This document shows positions 36,801 through 45,053 of a stretch of DNA of 64,000 bases, piece by piece. Source of the DNA: Bdellovibrionales bacterium RIFOXYC1_FULL_37_79 (GTDB lineage Bacteria > Bdellovibrionota > Bacteriovoracia > Bacteriovoracales > Bacteriovoracaceae); contig MEQB01000064.1 in NCBI GenBank assembly GCA_001770015.1, forward strand, positions 62,001 through 126,000. The letters run 5' to 3'. Every line of letters begins with the position of its first letter. Position 1 is the stretch's first letter. The position numbers and the translations under genes are program-made. The notes under the pieces are model-generated. The model had not been told where the DNA came from and ran no database searches. It was given only the letters and a program-made list of their open reading frames with translations.

Positions 36801-37970
36801 ATGTATGCAAGAATAGCGAACCTGTTAAAGTCACATCACTTTTTTTTATTTGGAGCACGTGGTACTGGAAAAACCACTTATTTAGACAATCTTTTTTTAA
36901 ATCAAAAGAATTGTTTAAAAATTGATCTTTTGGATTGGGAGTTAGAAGAGAGATACGCCAAAGGTTCCAGTCTTTTAATCGAAGAAATTGAATCAAAGAA
37001 AGAAATAAAATATGTAATTATTGACGAAATTCAAAAAATCCCAAAGCTTCTTGATACCATCCATCAATATATTCAAAAAAATAAAAATAAAAAGATATTT
37101 ATCCTCACTGGTTCTAGCGCTAAAAAATTAAAACACGGTGGAGGAAATTTACTGGCAGGACGTGCCTTCGTCTATTATTTATTCCCTCTCACCTTCTTGG
37201 AGCTGGGAACTGATTTTCGCTTGGATACTTACTTGCAAATGGGAGGATTGCCCGAAGTTTATTCGTTTAATAATAATAAAATAATGCAATTAAAATTTCT
37301 TAAAACATATTCACATACCTACCTAAAGGAAGAAATTTGGGCCGAACATTTTATAAAAAACCTTGATCCTTTCAGAAAATTTTTAGAGCTGGCAGCCGCT
37401 GCCAACGGAGAAATTATCAACTATTCAAAAATGGCCAGGCAAATTGGCGTTGATACCAAGACTGTCCAATCATATTTTCAATTATTAGAAGAAACTTTGA
37501 TCGCATTTATTATAGAACCATTTTCGACTTCAATTCGTAAAAGATTAATAAAATCCTCTAAATTTTATTTTTTTGACTTAGGCGTAAAGCGGGCGCTTGA
37601 ACAAACTCTCTCGATTGAGTTATTGCCTCAAACCTTTGCTTATGGAAAGGCCTTTGAACATTTTATTATCACCCAGATTATTTATTTAATTCATTACCTA
37701 GAAAATGATTTTTCCCTCTATTATCTAAAAACCGAGGCCGGAGTTGAAATTGATCTCATCCTACAGAAACCCAGCAGGGAGCTCCTCTTGATTGAAATTA
37801 AATCCACCAAAGAAGTGATGAATGAGGACATTAAAAGTCTTTGTGAAATACATGCCGATTTACCAAAATCCAAGGCATATCTACTTTCTCTCGATAAAAT
37901 TTCTAGAAAAATTAAAACTGTTCATTGTTTACATTGGCAAGAAGGAATTAAAAAGATTTTAAATTGTTAG
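36801..37970 (+). CDS. ATP-binding protein, AAA_14 plus DUF4143
   Basis: Stand-alone P-loop ATPase of a patchily distributed family of unknown function. Walker A is FGARGTGKTTYLDN (residues 18-31), Walker B is YVIIDEIQKIP near residue 75, and sensor LTGSSAKKLK follows. The C-terminal half is DUF4143: a winged-helix-like segment (ARQIGVDTKTVQSYFQLLEE) and a PD-(D/E)xK-like tail (EAGVEIDLIL...LLIEIKSTK). It is the first gene of the accessory patch after uvrA. There is no usable ribosome binding site. Confidence 0.85.
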   Translation: MYARIANLLKSHHFFLFGARGTGKTTYLDNLFLNQKNCLKIDLLDWELEERYAKGSSLLIEEIESKKEIKYVIIDEIQKIPKLLDTIHQYIQKNKNKKIFILTGSSAKKLKHGGGNLLAGRAFVYYLFPLTFLELGTDFRLDTYLQMGGLPEVYSFNNNKIMQLKFLKTYSHTYLKEEIWAEHFIKNLDPFRKFLELAAAANGEIINYSKMARQIGVDTKTVQSYFQLLEETLIAFIIEPFSTSIRKRLIKSSKFYFFDLGVKRALEQTLSIELLPQTFAYGKAFEHFIITQIIYLIHYLENDFSLYYLKTEAGVEIDLILQKPSRELLLIEIKSTKEVMNEDIKSLCEIHADLPKSKAYLLSLDKISRKIKTVHCLHWQEGIKKILNC

Positions 37971-38151
37971 TCTTTCCTACAGAGTATCTCCGTTTATAAC
38001 ATTGCGCTGGAATTTTTGTTTTTTCTAATGTCAATTGAAATTGACTGAAAGTTTTTTAGTTCGGGTGTTATTTCACATAAAAGTTAGTTAAGATAAATCA
38101 AGAAATTAAGTATTCATTGAATTGGTCTTACCTCTTGGTGAAAATCTCGAA
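37971..38151. other. Convergent intergenic gap, nothing recognised
   Basis: AT-rich 181 bases between two convergent genes. I see no clear terminator hairpin, RNA gene or open frame. Confidence 0.5.
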
Positions 38152-39012
38152 CTAGCCTTTACTTTTCTTTTTAGTTTTTGACTTAAGCGCTTTCTTGGTT
38201 GAAGTTGGAAGATAACTTTCACTTGTTACAACTTTTTTTCCTGTGTTCTTTTCTAGTTCAATTTTTGCTTTTTTTGCAATACCACCACCGATCTTGGAAG
38301 CCACTTTGTTTTCTTCCATTCCTACTGCGTTGCTTGTTTCTGCAATTTGTCTTGTTGAAAGTTCCGCAAGTGCTGTAAAGATTAGCTCTGCCTCATTCAT
38401 GTGATCTCTAAGATTTTGAATCTTCAGTCCTTTTAACTTCTCGTGTTGTTTTATTGAAACATCGGCCCACTCTTCATGAATAAGATTAGTGAGAATGGCA
38501 TATTCTTCTTCTTTTTTTATATCATGATCTTTCCAATAATCCGTGAGCTTATTTCTGGTTTCTTGTCCCATCATACGCTGCTGTATCCACTTCTCACTTC
38601 GTCCATGTTTTTGCCAAAATTCTCTAGCTCGATCTACTGAACGAGCAGGATCAGCAATATCTTGCATACGTTCATATCCAACTTTAGCAAGCCATAATTT
38701 GATAGGCTCGGCCTTTGGACTTGGAACTGATTGAATTAAACGTAAAAGAGTCTCTGCATCTGCAACATCGGTAAGATATTTTTTTCCATCAGAAGCTTCT
38801 AATTTCAGTCGGTGACAACTTGTCACCGACTGACTTCCTTCCTTATTAAGACGTTCCTTTAGCTTATTCCAATATTTTCTTGCTGTTTGGTAATTGGATT
38901 GGTCTACAAGGACTTGGACAATATCTATAATTGAAAAATACCATTTTTCAGTTCGCTCATCATAGATTCTACGAATTTTATAATTTTCAAAAACGGCCAA
39001 TGAATTTTGCAT
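38152..39012 (-). CDS. Bro-N / DinD-like protein
   Basis: N-terminal Bro-N (antirepressor) fold, residues ~5-110: RRIYDERTEKWYFSIIDIVQVL, then TARKYWNKLKERL. The C-terminal part matches DinD-like proteins: YAILTNLIHEEW, KGLKIQNLRDHMNEAELIFTALAE, and a late ENTGKKVVTSESYLP. It ends in a Lys/Ser/Thr-rich tail. DinD of E. coli is SOS-induced and inhibits RecA. A -35/-10 pair TTGTCT...TTAAAT and AAGGAG lie upstream. Phage- or damage-related origin is likely. Confidence 0.72.
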   Translation of the reverse strand: MQNSLAVFENYKIRRIYDERTEKWYFSIIDIVQVLVDQSNYQTARKYWNKLKERLNKEGSQSVTSCHRLKLEASDGKKYLTDVADAETLLRLIQSVPSPKAEPIKLWLAKVGYERMQDIADPARSVDRAREFWQKHGRSEKWIQQRMMGQETRNKLTDYWKDHDIKKEEEYAILTNLIHEEWADVSIKQHEKLKGLKIQNLRDHMNEAELIFTALAELSTRQIAETSNAVGMEENKVASKIGGGIAKKAKIELEKNTGKKVVTSESYLPTSTKKALKSKTKKKSKG

Positions 39013-39124
39013 ATTTTAATCTCCTTAATCAAAGATTTAACTATTATTTCACAAAGTAGACAACTTGACTTGCATCTCGGTTAGGAGAAAATGAGATATT
39101 TCATTTTTGATATCTGTGGATTAG

Positions 39125-39226
39125 TTATATTTTCTTTTCTACAAATTTTTGAACGGTTCTTATAAAATCAATTGCACCGACATTTGAATCATCTTCATTG
39201 GACGTGACTAAATAGAAACCAACGAT
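39125..39226 (-). pseudogene. 3' remnant of an unknown gene
   Basis: A 33-codon frame on the - strand reads IVGFYLVTSNEDDSNVG...FVEKKI and ends in TAA at 39125. It has a natural protein-like composition but no ATG, GTG or TTG, and a stop closes it at 39227-39229. It looks like the tail of a gene whose 5' part was deleted. Family unknown. Confidence 0.4.
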
Positions 39227-39264
39227 TTACCATATTATTACTTTCAAAATTTTGTAATTTTAAA

Positions 39265-39513
39265 TTGTCTCTTCCCAGATATATCTTAGGTAATTTTACG
39301 AGAACCGAATCCGATGAAGTTAATGAAGATGGTTCTACTGACGGTGATGAAGATGATCTGATTGATCCAGAGGATCCAACACCCATTCCGGAGCCGACCA
39401 TTGATCTTACTCCAGATGAAGATTCAATTTGTGATAATATTTTATTTGATCCAAATGATCCTTCAACCTGGCCTGAAGATCTGACTTGGGAAGATTTAGA
39501 GCCTTGTATTTGA
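39265..39513 (+). CDS. Possible acidic protein fragment (5'-truncated remnant)
   Basis: Very acidic and proline-rich, 82 residues (EDGSTDGDEDDLIDPEDP...), ending in TTWEDLEPCI-like sequence. The only start is TTG 39265, without ribosome binding site, and the frame is open back to 39208 (stop at 39205). A strong terminator follows the stop by ~30 bases, which suggests it is the 3' end of a once larger transcribed gene, probably a surface protein. Not recognised. Confidence 0.35.
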   Translation: MSLPRYILGNFTRTESDEVNEDGSTDGDEDDLIDPEDPTPIPEPTIDLTPDEDSICDNILFDPNDPSTWPEDLTWEDLEPCI

Positions 39514-39545
39514 TACTTAATGAAATCTAAAAATAGGAATTAGGA

Positions 39546-39585
39546 AGATCCCTTTATATCAGGACGATATAAGGGGATCTTTATT
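39546..39585 (+). terminator. Intrinsic terminator after the acidic frame
   Basis: AGATCCCTTTATATC (39546-39560) pairs with GATATAAGGGGATCT (39566-39580) through 15 pairs with one G-U, a five-base loop, then TTATT. Confidence 0.7.
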
Positions 39586-39662
39586 AGACTTACAAAAATA
39601 AGTCAGTTCTTCTTAGAATTAAAAAAATATTTTTCATGATTTTAATCCTTTAATTTCCCAAT

Positions 39663-40874
39663 TTATAAATATGCACTTTCGCCATGTAGAGCGGCATCTA
39701 GGCCTTCGGTTTCTTCATCTTCATCAACTCTTACTTTGGTGACCATGTTAATAAGTTGTAACATGACATATGTAAAAATAAATGCATAGAGGGATGCGCC
39801 GAGGACAGCAATCGATTGCTTTAAAAAGAAATGGAAATTTCCATAAATCAGGCCATCAGTGGCTGCCGGATTGATAGCGCTTGAACCAAATACGCCTAGT
39901 AATATAACACCTAGGACGCCACCAACACCATGAACGCCCCAAACATCGAGGGCATCATCCCATTTCTTTTTATTTTTATACATAACGGCTAGATAACAAG
40001 CGATTCCTGCGCAGATTCCAACGATGGCTGCCGATTGAATCGAAATAAAACCAGCTGCCGGAGTAATGGTTGCAAGACCGGCAACCGAACCGGTTAATAG
40101 GCCTACAAATTTCGGTTTCTTCTCTCGTATCCAGTCGATAATCAGCCAGGTGCAACCGGCAAAGGATGCAGCGATATCGGTGTTTAAAAAGGCCAGTCCG
40201 GTGATGGCATCTACTTGAAGCTCGGAACCGGCATTAAAACCATACCATCCAAACCATAAAAGACCTGTGCCAAGGGCCACTAGGGGAATGCTATGGGGAC
40301 CATGCTCGGTGACTTTTCTTTGACCAATAAAAAATACGGAAGCCAGGGCGGCCATGCCTGCTGTCGCGTGGACTACGATTCCACCTGCAAAATCCAAGAC
40401 TCCCCATTGTTGAAGTAATCCTCCACCCCAAACCATATGGACGAATGGAAAGTAAACAAAGAGTAACCACAGGTTTAAAAAAATCATGTAAGCACCAAAA
40501 CGAATCCGGTTGGTGAATGCGCCAGTAATTAATGCCGGAGTGATGATAGCAAACATCATTTGGTAGGCAATAAAAACAAATAATGGGATCTGGTTATTGC
40601 CGGTGAAGGCATCATTTAAACTTATACCTGTTAAAAAAGCATGGTCAAGGTTTCCAATTATTCCGCCGATATCGCCACTAAAACAAAGCGAGTATCCCAC
40701 ACAAAACCACATAACCGTGGTCGTACACATGGATACAAAACTTTGAATCATAATTGCCAAAACATTTTTTCTGCCCACTAATCCGCCATAAAAAAAAGCC
40801 AGACCTGGGGTCATTAACATAACTAGGCTGGTTGCCAGTAGCATGAAACCAGTATTTCCGGGTTGGAATGTCAT
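39663..40874 (-). CDS. amtB: Ammonium channel Amt
   Basis: Inner-membrane NH3/NH4+ channel with 11 membrane helices. Conserved pore elements: the first pore His in VVHATAGMAALASVFF, the second in DVWGVHGVGGVLG, and the N-terminal FMLLATSLVMLMTPGLAFFYGGLV. RBS AAGGAG. At 403 residues it is normal, with a short cytosolic tail. No glnK follows, which is unusual because amtB is commonly paired with it. A two-component pair lies just upstream on the same strand. Confidence 0.94.
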   Translation of the reverse strand: MTFQPGNTGFMLLATSLVMLMTPGLAFFYGGLVGRKNVLAIMIQSFVSMCTTTVMWFCVGYSLCFSGDIGGIIGNLDHAFLTGISLNDAFTGNNQIPLFVFIAYQMMFAIITPALITGAFTNRIRFGAYMIFLNLWLLFVYFPFVHMVWGGGLLQQWGVLDFAGGIVVHATAGMAALASVFFIGQRKVTEHGPHSIPLVALGTGLLWFGWYGFNAGSELQVDAITGLAFLNTDIAASFAGCTWLIIDWIREKKPKFVGLLTGSVAGLATITPAAGFISIQSAAIVGICAGIACYLAVMYKNKKKWDDALDVWGVHGVGGVLGVILLGVFGSSAINPAATDGLIYGNFHFFLKQSIAVLGASLYAFIFTYVMLQLINMVTKVRVDEDEETEGLDAALHGESAYL

Positions 40875-40990
40875 AATGTCTCCTTGTAAATTAATAAAAA
40901 AATATCATTTTGAATGATATTAAAACTTTTCAGGTGCATTTCATCAATCAGGATTTTCCTGGGAATGGATAGGAAATTCCTTACTGGTTT

Positions 40991-41650
40991 TTATAAGGGG
41001 CTTATACCTTCTTTGATTGCAAAGCGGATCAGCTGGGCAACAGAAGTGATTTTTAATTTTTCCATGATTTGTAAACGATGAGATTCTACAGTTTTAGGGC
41101 TGACATTTAACTGGTGGGCGATTTCTTTGGTGGAGAGTCCATCTGCGATTAATTTTAAGATCTCGCTTTCTCTGGGAGTTAAGCTGGACGCATTGGTTTC
41201 GCACTTTTGAGAAGGATTTTGTAAGTTTAAATATTCTTGGATGACCAGATCATTAATGGTTGAGCTTAAAAAGATTCTATTATCAAGTACGGTTTTAATG
41301 GCAAGTATTAGTTCTTCAAAGGCACATTCTTTAAGAATGTAGCCATCGGCGCAGACCTTCAGTGCAGATAAAACAAAATGTTTTTCCTTATGCATGGATA
41401 AGATTAAAATTTTGGTATTAGGGTAGTCTTTTTTTATCATTTGGGTTGCTAAAAGTCCGTCCATTGGTCCCATTGAGATATCTATGATGGCAAGATCAAT
41501 ACAATTATTTTCAAAAAGTTTAAGTAATTCATTTCCGTTTTGGGCCTCACCAACGATCGTCAGGGTTTTTGATTTTTTCTCAATCAGCGAGCGAAGTCCA
41601 TCTCGGACAATTTTATGATCATCGGCAATGGCAATATTTATTTTCCTCAT
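40991..41650 (-). CDS. NarL/FixJ-type response regulator
   Basis: Receiver domain (~1-120): DDHKIVRDGL, phosphoacceptor Asp in LAIIDISMGPMDG, LSMHKE, and the conserved Lys in GYILKE. The C-terminal LuxR helix-turn-helix LTPRESEILKLIADGLSTKEIAHQLNVSPKTVESH... is intact. The start overlaps the kinase stop (ATGA). Likely targets are unknown, but amtB lies directly downstream. Confidence 0.9.
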   Translation of the reverse strand: MRKINIAIADDHKIVRDGLRSLIEKKSKTLTIVGEAQNGNELLKLFENNCIDLAIIDISMGPMDGLLATQMIKKDYPNTKILILSMHKEKHFVLSALKVCADGYILKECAFEELILAIKTVLDNRIFLSSTINDLVIQEYLNLQNPSQKCETNASSLTPRESEILKLIADGLSTKEIAHQLNVSPKTVESHRLQIMEKLKITSVAQLIRFAIKEGISPL

Positions 41651-42288
41651 CGTGGGTGCTCGCTTGGATCAAGAGGAATTTCTATACTGATCAAGGTTCC
41701 TTTTGGTTGTGGTTTGATTAAAAAATGACCATTTAGACAGTTAATTCTTTCCATAACACTCATAAGGCCAAAACCAAAATTTTGATTTGGTTTTATGCCA
41801 ATGCCATTGTCTTCTATTTTTATTATTAATGCCCTGTCGTTAAACATAAAACGGATAGAAGCCATGGAAGCTTTCGAATGTTTTACGATATTGATGAGTA
41901 GCTCACTAATGGAGCGGTAAAGATAAATGCGTTGGTTTTCTCCCAGGTCTGGGATTTTATCATGATCAAAGTTAATCTTTAGGCTGTGGCGTAGTTGTAA
42001 ATTTTCGATAAGGTTTTCGATTGCCACGCCAAGACCAAATTTATGCAAGGTCATGGGACTCAATTCGGTGACCATGTCACGGGAGTATTTTATGCATTTT
42101 TCGGTTAAAGATAGTGCATAATTTATTTCTCCATCCAGTCCGCAAAAGACAGCATTCCCTTGTATTTTTTTTAAAGTAAGTCTGATCATGGCCAATGCTT
42201 GACCCAAATGATCATGGAGGTTTTCGGCCAGTTCCTTTTTATTTTTTTCTTCAATTATAAAGAGATCATTCACTTTGAGATCTTTCAC
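41647..42288 (-). CDS. Soluble NarX-type histidine kinase, no sensor domain
   Basis: Only the transmitter is present (213 residues): HisKA_3 with ELAENLHDHLGQALAMIRLTL (phospho-acceptor His) and a HATPase with N-box ELLINIVKHSKAS and G-boxes DNGIGI and GFGLMSVMERI. No membrane helix or input domain. Sensing must come from a partner or from a short N-terminus. Start GTG 42288 with AAGGAT. Coupled to the response regulator. Confidence 0.87.
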   Translation of the reverse strand: MKDLKVNDLFIIEEKNKKELAENLHDHLGQALAMIRLTLKKIQGNAVFCGLDGEINYALSLTEKCIKYSRDMVTELSPMTLHKFGLGVAIENLIENLQLRHSLKINFDHDKIPDLGENQRIYLYRSISELLINIVKHSKASMASIRFMFNDRALIIKIEDNGIGIKPNQNFGFGLMSVMERINCLNGHFLIKPQPKGTLISIEIPLDPSEHPR

Positions 42289-42562
42289 AATTAATCCTTG
42301 TCGAGGATGCGGTTAAAGTGGGTAGTTCTTATCACTAGATCAGCACTTTCGGCAAAAGGAATATGATGCAAGTTTGTCCTCTCCTAAATCACCATTATGT
42401 ATTGGATAACTGGGACTTAAGTACAAAGAAAGGCAAATTGAAACGTTTGAAGGTCGTCATAATTTTAGTAAAAACAGTATGTTATTAAAATATATTCCAA
42501 AAAAATACTGGTATGGCTTACAATAGAGTGGGAGCTTTTTTGTTTTCTAAAGTGAGTAAATC
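42289..42562. other. Divergent intergenic region (kinase / repeat lipoprotein)
   Basis: A 274-base AT-rich gap that must hold promoters for both genes. TACAAT (42519-42524) is a possible -10 for the lipoprotein. No RNA gene or hairpin recognised. Confidence 0.4.
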
Positions 42563-44995
42563 ATGATGAAGGTTAAAATTATTTACTGGGGCTTGTTTAT
42601 TTTTACTTTTTTATTTTTAACCGGTTGTTTTGAAAGCGGAGTGAAGGCCAAAAATTCCAAATCCAGCTCTCAACTTACCAGCACCGATGATACCAATCAT
42701 GTTGATAATACTGACACATCGACGGGTACATGTACCGTTGGGCAAAGTGAGCAAGTTGATTGCACCAATGAAAAATATGGGGCAGCCAAGGCAACCATGT
42801 TAAAAAACTGTGTTGATACCAGTAATGGGCCTATGCTTATATCGGGATCGTGTTTGATTGATTCGTGTGTTTCTGGAAGCGTGTTAATTAATAATTATTG
42901 CGTGGTTAACACGTGTGCTGGTGGTAGCGCTCAATCGTGCGCAATTCAAAACGGATCAGGAATTCAAAGTCGAACTTGTGCAAGCGGCGTGTGGTCCGAT
43001 TGGGGAGCTTGTACGGTTCAAAGTTGCAATACAGGCTATGTGCCATCAGCTAATACCTGCGTTTTGTCAGGTTGCACAGGGGCAACAAATCAGGCGTGTT
43101 CAGTGGCAAATGGAATTGGCAGTCAAAGTAGGACGTGTAACAATGGAGCTTGGTCAGCCTGGGGAGCTTGTGTGGCTCAAAGTTGTAATACAGGTTATCG
43201 GTTGGAAAATAATACTTGTCTGACCAATGTGTGTACGGGAAGTACCTCGCAAGCTTGCGGGGTAACAAATGGAGTTGGAATTCAAAATAGGACTTGCACT
43301 AATGGGGTGTGGTCGGCGTTTGGTAGCTGTACGGTTACAAGTTGTAATCAAGGTTATCATTTGGAAAATAATAAGTGTCTTACCAACGTATGTACAGGAA
43401 GTACCTCGCAAGCTTGCGGGATAACAAATGGAGTTGGAATTCAAAATAGAACTTGCACTAACGGAGTTTGGTCGGCGTTTGGTGGCTGCCTGGTTAGTAG
43501 TTGTAATTCCGGTTATGTAAAGTCAGGAAACACATGTACTCCAACGGTGTGTTCCGGACTTTCCACTCAGTCATGCACGGTGACCAATGGGATCGGGGGG
43601 CAGGCGAGAACGTGTAATTTGGGAGTGTGGTCAGCCTGGGGAGCTTGTACGGTTCAAAGTTGTAATCAAGGTTATCGTTTGGAAAATAATGCGTGTGTGT
43701 TACCGACTTGTGCTGGGGAAAATACTCAGGTGTGTGGAGTGCAAAACGGGATGGGGCATCAGATACGAACATGCAATAATGGAACTTGGTCAGCCTGGGG
43801 AGCTTGTATTGCCCAAACTTGTAACCAGGGCTACCAGCTGGTGGGGGGACTTTGTAGCGCCATGGTTTGCATCGGCGATGCCACCAGGGCCTGTAGTGAA
43901 AACCACGGCAGTGGAATGCAAACCAGAGAGTGCAGTTTGGGTGTGTGGAGTAATTGGGGAACATGTGCCATCAGCTCATGTGATGCCGGATATAGATTTG
44001 AAAATAATGTTTGTATTTTGAATGTTTGTGAAGGTGATAGTGCCAGAACATGTACCGTCAGTAACGGAACTGGGGTGCAAAGTAGAACGTGCACTAATGG
44101 TGTGTGGTCGGCATATAGCTCTTGCAAGGCTTCCTTTTGTAATAGTGGATATGTGGTGCAAAATGGTATTTGTGTGGCGGTTGAGTGTGTGGGCAATAGT
44201 GCTTTTGCCTGTTATGTTGAAAATGGGATAGGTGTTCAAACTAGGTATTGTAATCTTGGGCAGTGGAGTGATTACGGTGATTGTACAGCGACTAGTTGTA
44301 ATAATGGTTTTAGTTTGGTAGCTAATTCCTGCAGGCCAACTACATGTGGAGGAATTTCATCGCGTTCTTGTAGTGCCACTAATGGAATTGGAATTCAAAG
44401 TAGAACTTGTAATAATGGTGTGTGGTCCGCATATGGAGTTTGTAAAGCGGTTAAGTGTAATAGTAATGCCGAACTTATCAATGGTAGTTGTGTAATTAAG
44501 ACCTGTCTGGAAAGTAATACCCAAAGTTGCTCGGATTCAACAGGATCTGGTATTCAAGTGAGGAGTTGCACGAATGGAATCTGGGGACCTTACGGGGAAT
44601 GTTTAAAAGAGAAATGTGTTGCAGGCTATGAGGTTAAAAATCAGCAATGTGTTCCTGTTACTTGTCAAAATCTATCAACTCAAATGTGTTCGGTAGAAAA
44701 TGGAACTGGAATGCAAAAACATTTTTGTCAAAACGGAGTCTGGTCCAGTTGGGGACCGTGCGTATTAAAAGAGTGTGCAGGAGTTAATAATACAGATTAT
44801 TTAATGGACGTAACCAACAATAGATGCATTTGTTCGGTTTATGCGACTCAAAGTTGTACAGGTGTTCATGGTAGCGGGATTAGAACGCGTTCCTGTCAAA
44901 ATAATGTATGGAGCGCTTATTCAGTTTGCCAGCTGTACTACTGTGAATCTGGTTATACGCTGAATGCGGCCAATAACACTTGTGATCCCAATTAA
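42563..44995 (+). CDS. Lipoprotein with 13 six-cysteine repeats
   Basis: Probable surface-exposed lipoprotein, 810 residues. The signal ends in the lipobox LTGC (Cys 20), then a Ser/Thr/Asp linker to about residue 50 and a degenerate Cys-rich leader. Thirteen repeats of ~53 residues follow to the C-terminus. Consensus: CxG...Q.C...NGxGxQxRTC.NGxWSxWGxC...SCNxGY....N.C, six Cys each. The RTC...WSxWGxC part recalls thrombospondin type 1 segments, but the order differs. Role unknown; adhesion is a guess. A shared terminator follows. Confidence 0.82.
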   Translation: MMKVKIIYWGLFIFTFLFLTGCFESGVKAKNSKSSSQLTSTDDTNHVDNTDTSTGTCTVGQSEQVDCTNEKYGAAKATMLKNCVDTSNGPMLISGSCLIDSCVSGSVLINNYCVVNTCAGGSAQSCAIQNGSGIQSRTCASGVWSDWGACTVQSCNTGYVPSANTCVLSGCTGATNQACSVANGIGSQSRTCNNGAWSAWGACVAQSCNTGYRLENNTCLTNVCTGSTSQACGVTNGVGIQNRTCTNGVWSAFGSCTVTSCNQGYHLENNKCLTNVCTGSTSQACGITNGVGIQNRTCTNGVWSAFGGCLVSSCNSGYVKSGNTCTPTVCSGLSTQSCTVTNGIGGQARTCNLGVWSAWGACTVQSCNQGYRLENNACVLPTCAGENTQVCGVQNGMGHQIRTCNNGTWSAWGACIAQTCNQGYQLVGGLCSAMVCIGDATRACSENHGSGMQTRECSLGVWSNWGTCAISSCDAGYRFENNVCILNVCEGDSARTCTVSNGTGVQSRTCTNGVWSAYSSCKASFCNSGYVVQNGICVAVECVGNSAFACYVENGIGVQTRYCNLGQWSDYGDCTATSCNNGFSLVANSCRPTTCGGISSRSCSATNGIGIQSRTCNNGVWSAYGVCKAVKCNSNAELINGSCVIKTCLESNTQSCSDSTGSGIQVRSCTNGIWGPYGECLKEKCVAGYEVKNQQCVPVTCQNLSTQMCSVENGTGMQKHFCQNGVWSSWGPCVLKECAGVNNTDYLMDVTNNRCICSVYATQSCTGVHGSGIRTRSCQNNVWSAYSVCQLYYCESGYTLNAANNTCDPN
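42914..44992 (+). repeat. Tandem coding repeat, 13 copies of about 159 bases
   Basis: Copies start about every 159 bases (for example 42914, 43232, 43391), each encoding one six-Cys module. Copies 3 and 4 are nearly identical at the DNA level over ~100 bases, showing recent duplication; the last three are the most diverged. Confidence 0.85.
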
Positions 44996-45007
44996 TGTTA
45001 AAAAAAA

Positions 45008-45036
45008 GGCCACTGGTTTAACAGTGGCCATCTTTT
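45008..45036. terminator. Bidirectional terminator between repeat lipoprotein and hppA
   Basis: GGCCACTG (45008-45015), loop GTTTAA, CAGTGGCC (45022-45029), with seven A on the left and TCTTTTTT on the right, so it works in both directions for the convergent genes. Confidence 0.88.
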
Positions 45037-45053
45037 TTATATTAACTTAAAAA

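Noticed and set aside
39590-39637. 15-codon frame (MKNIFLILRR...) after amtB on the - strand
   Set aside because: It has a fair AAGGA site but is very short, AT-rich and unrecognised; chance is likely.
42914-44992. Regular DNA repeats considered as a CRISPR-like array
   Set aside because: They are inside one long frame, have a period of ~159 bases matching a protein module, and differ at silent positions. Long frames on the other strand here are shadows of Cys/Gly-rich repeats.
42563-44995. Calling the repeats thrombospondin type 1 domains
   Set aside because: WSxWGxC and RTC occur in reverse order relative to TSP1, and the six-Cys spacing differs; only a resemblance is stated.
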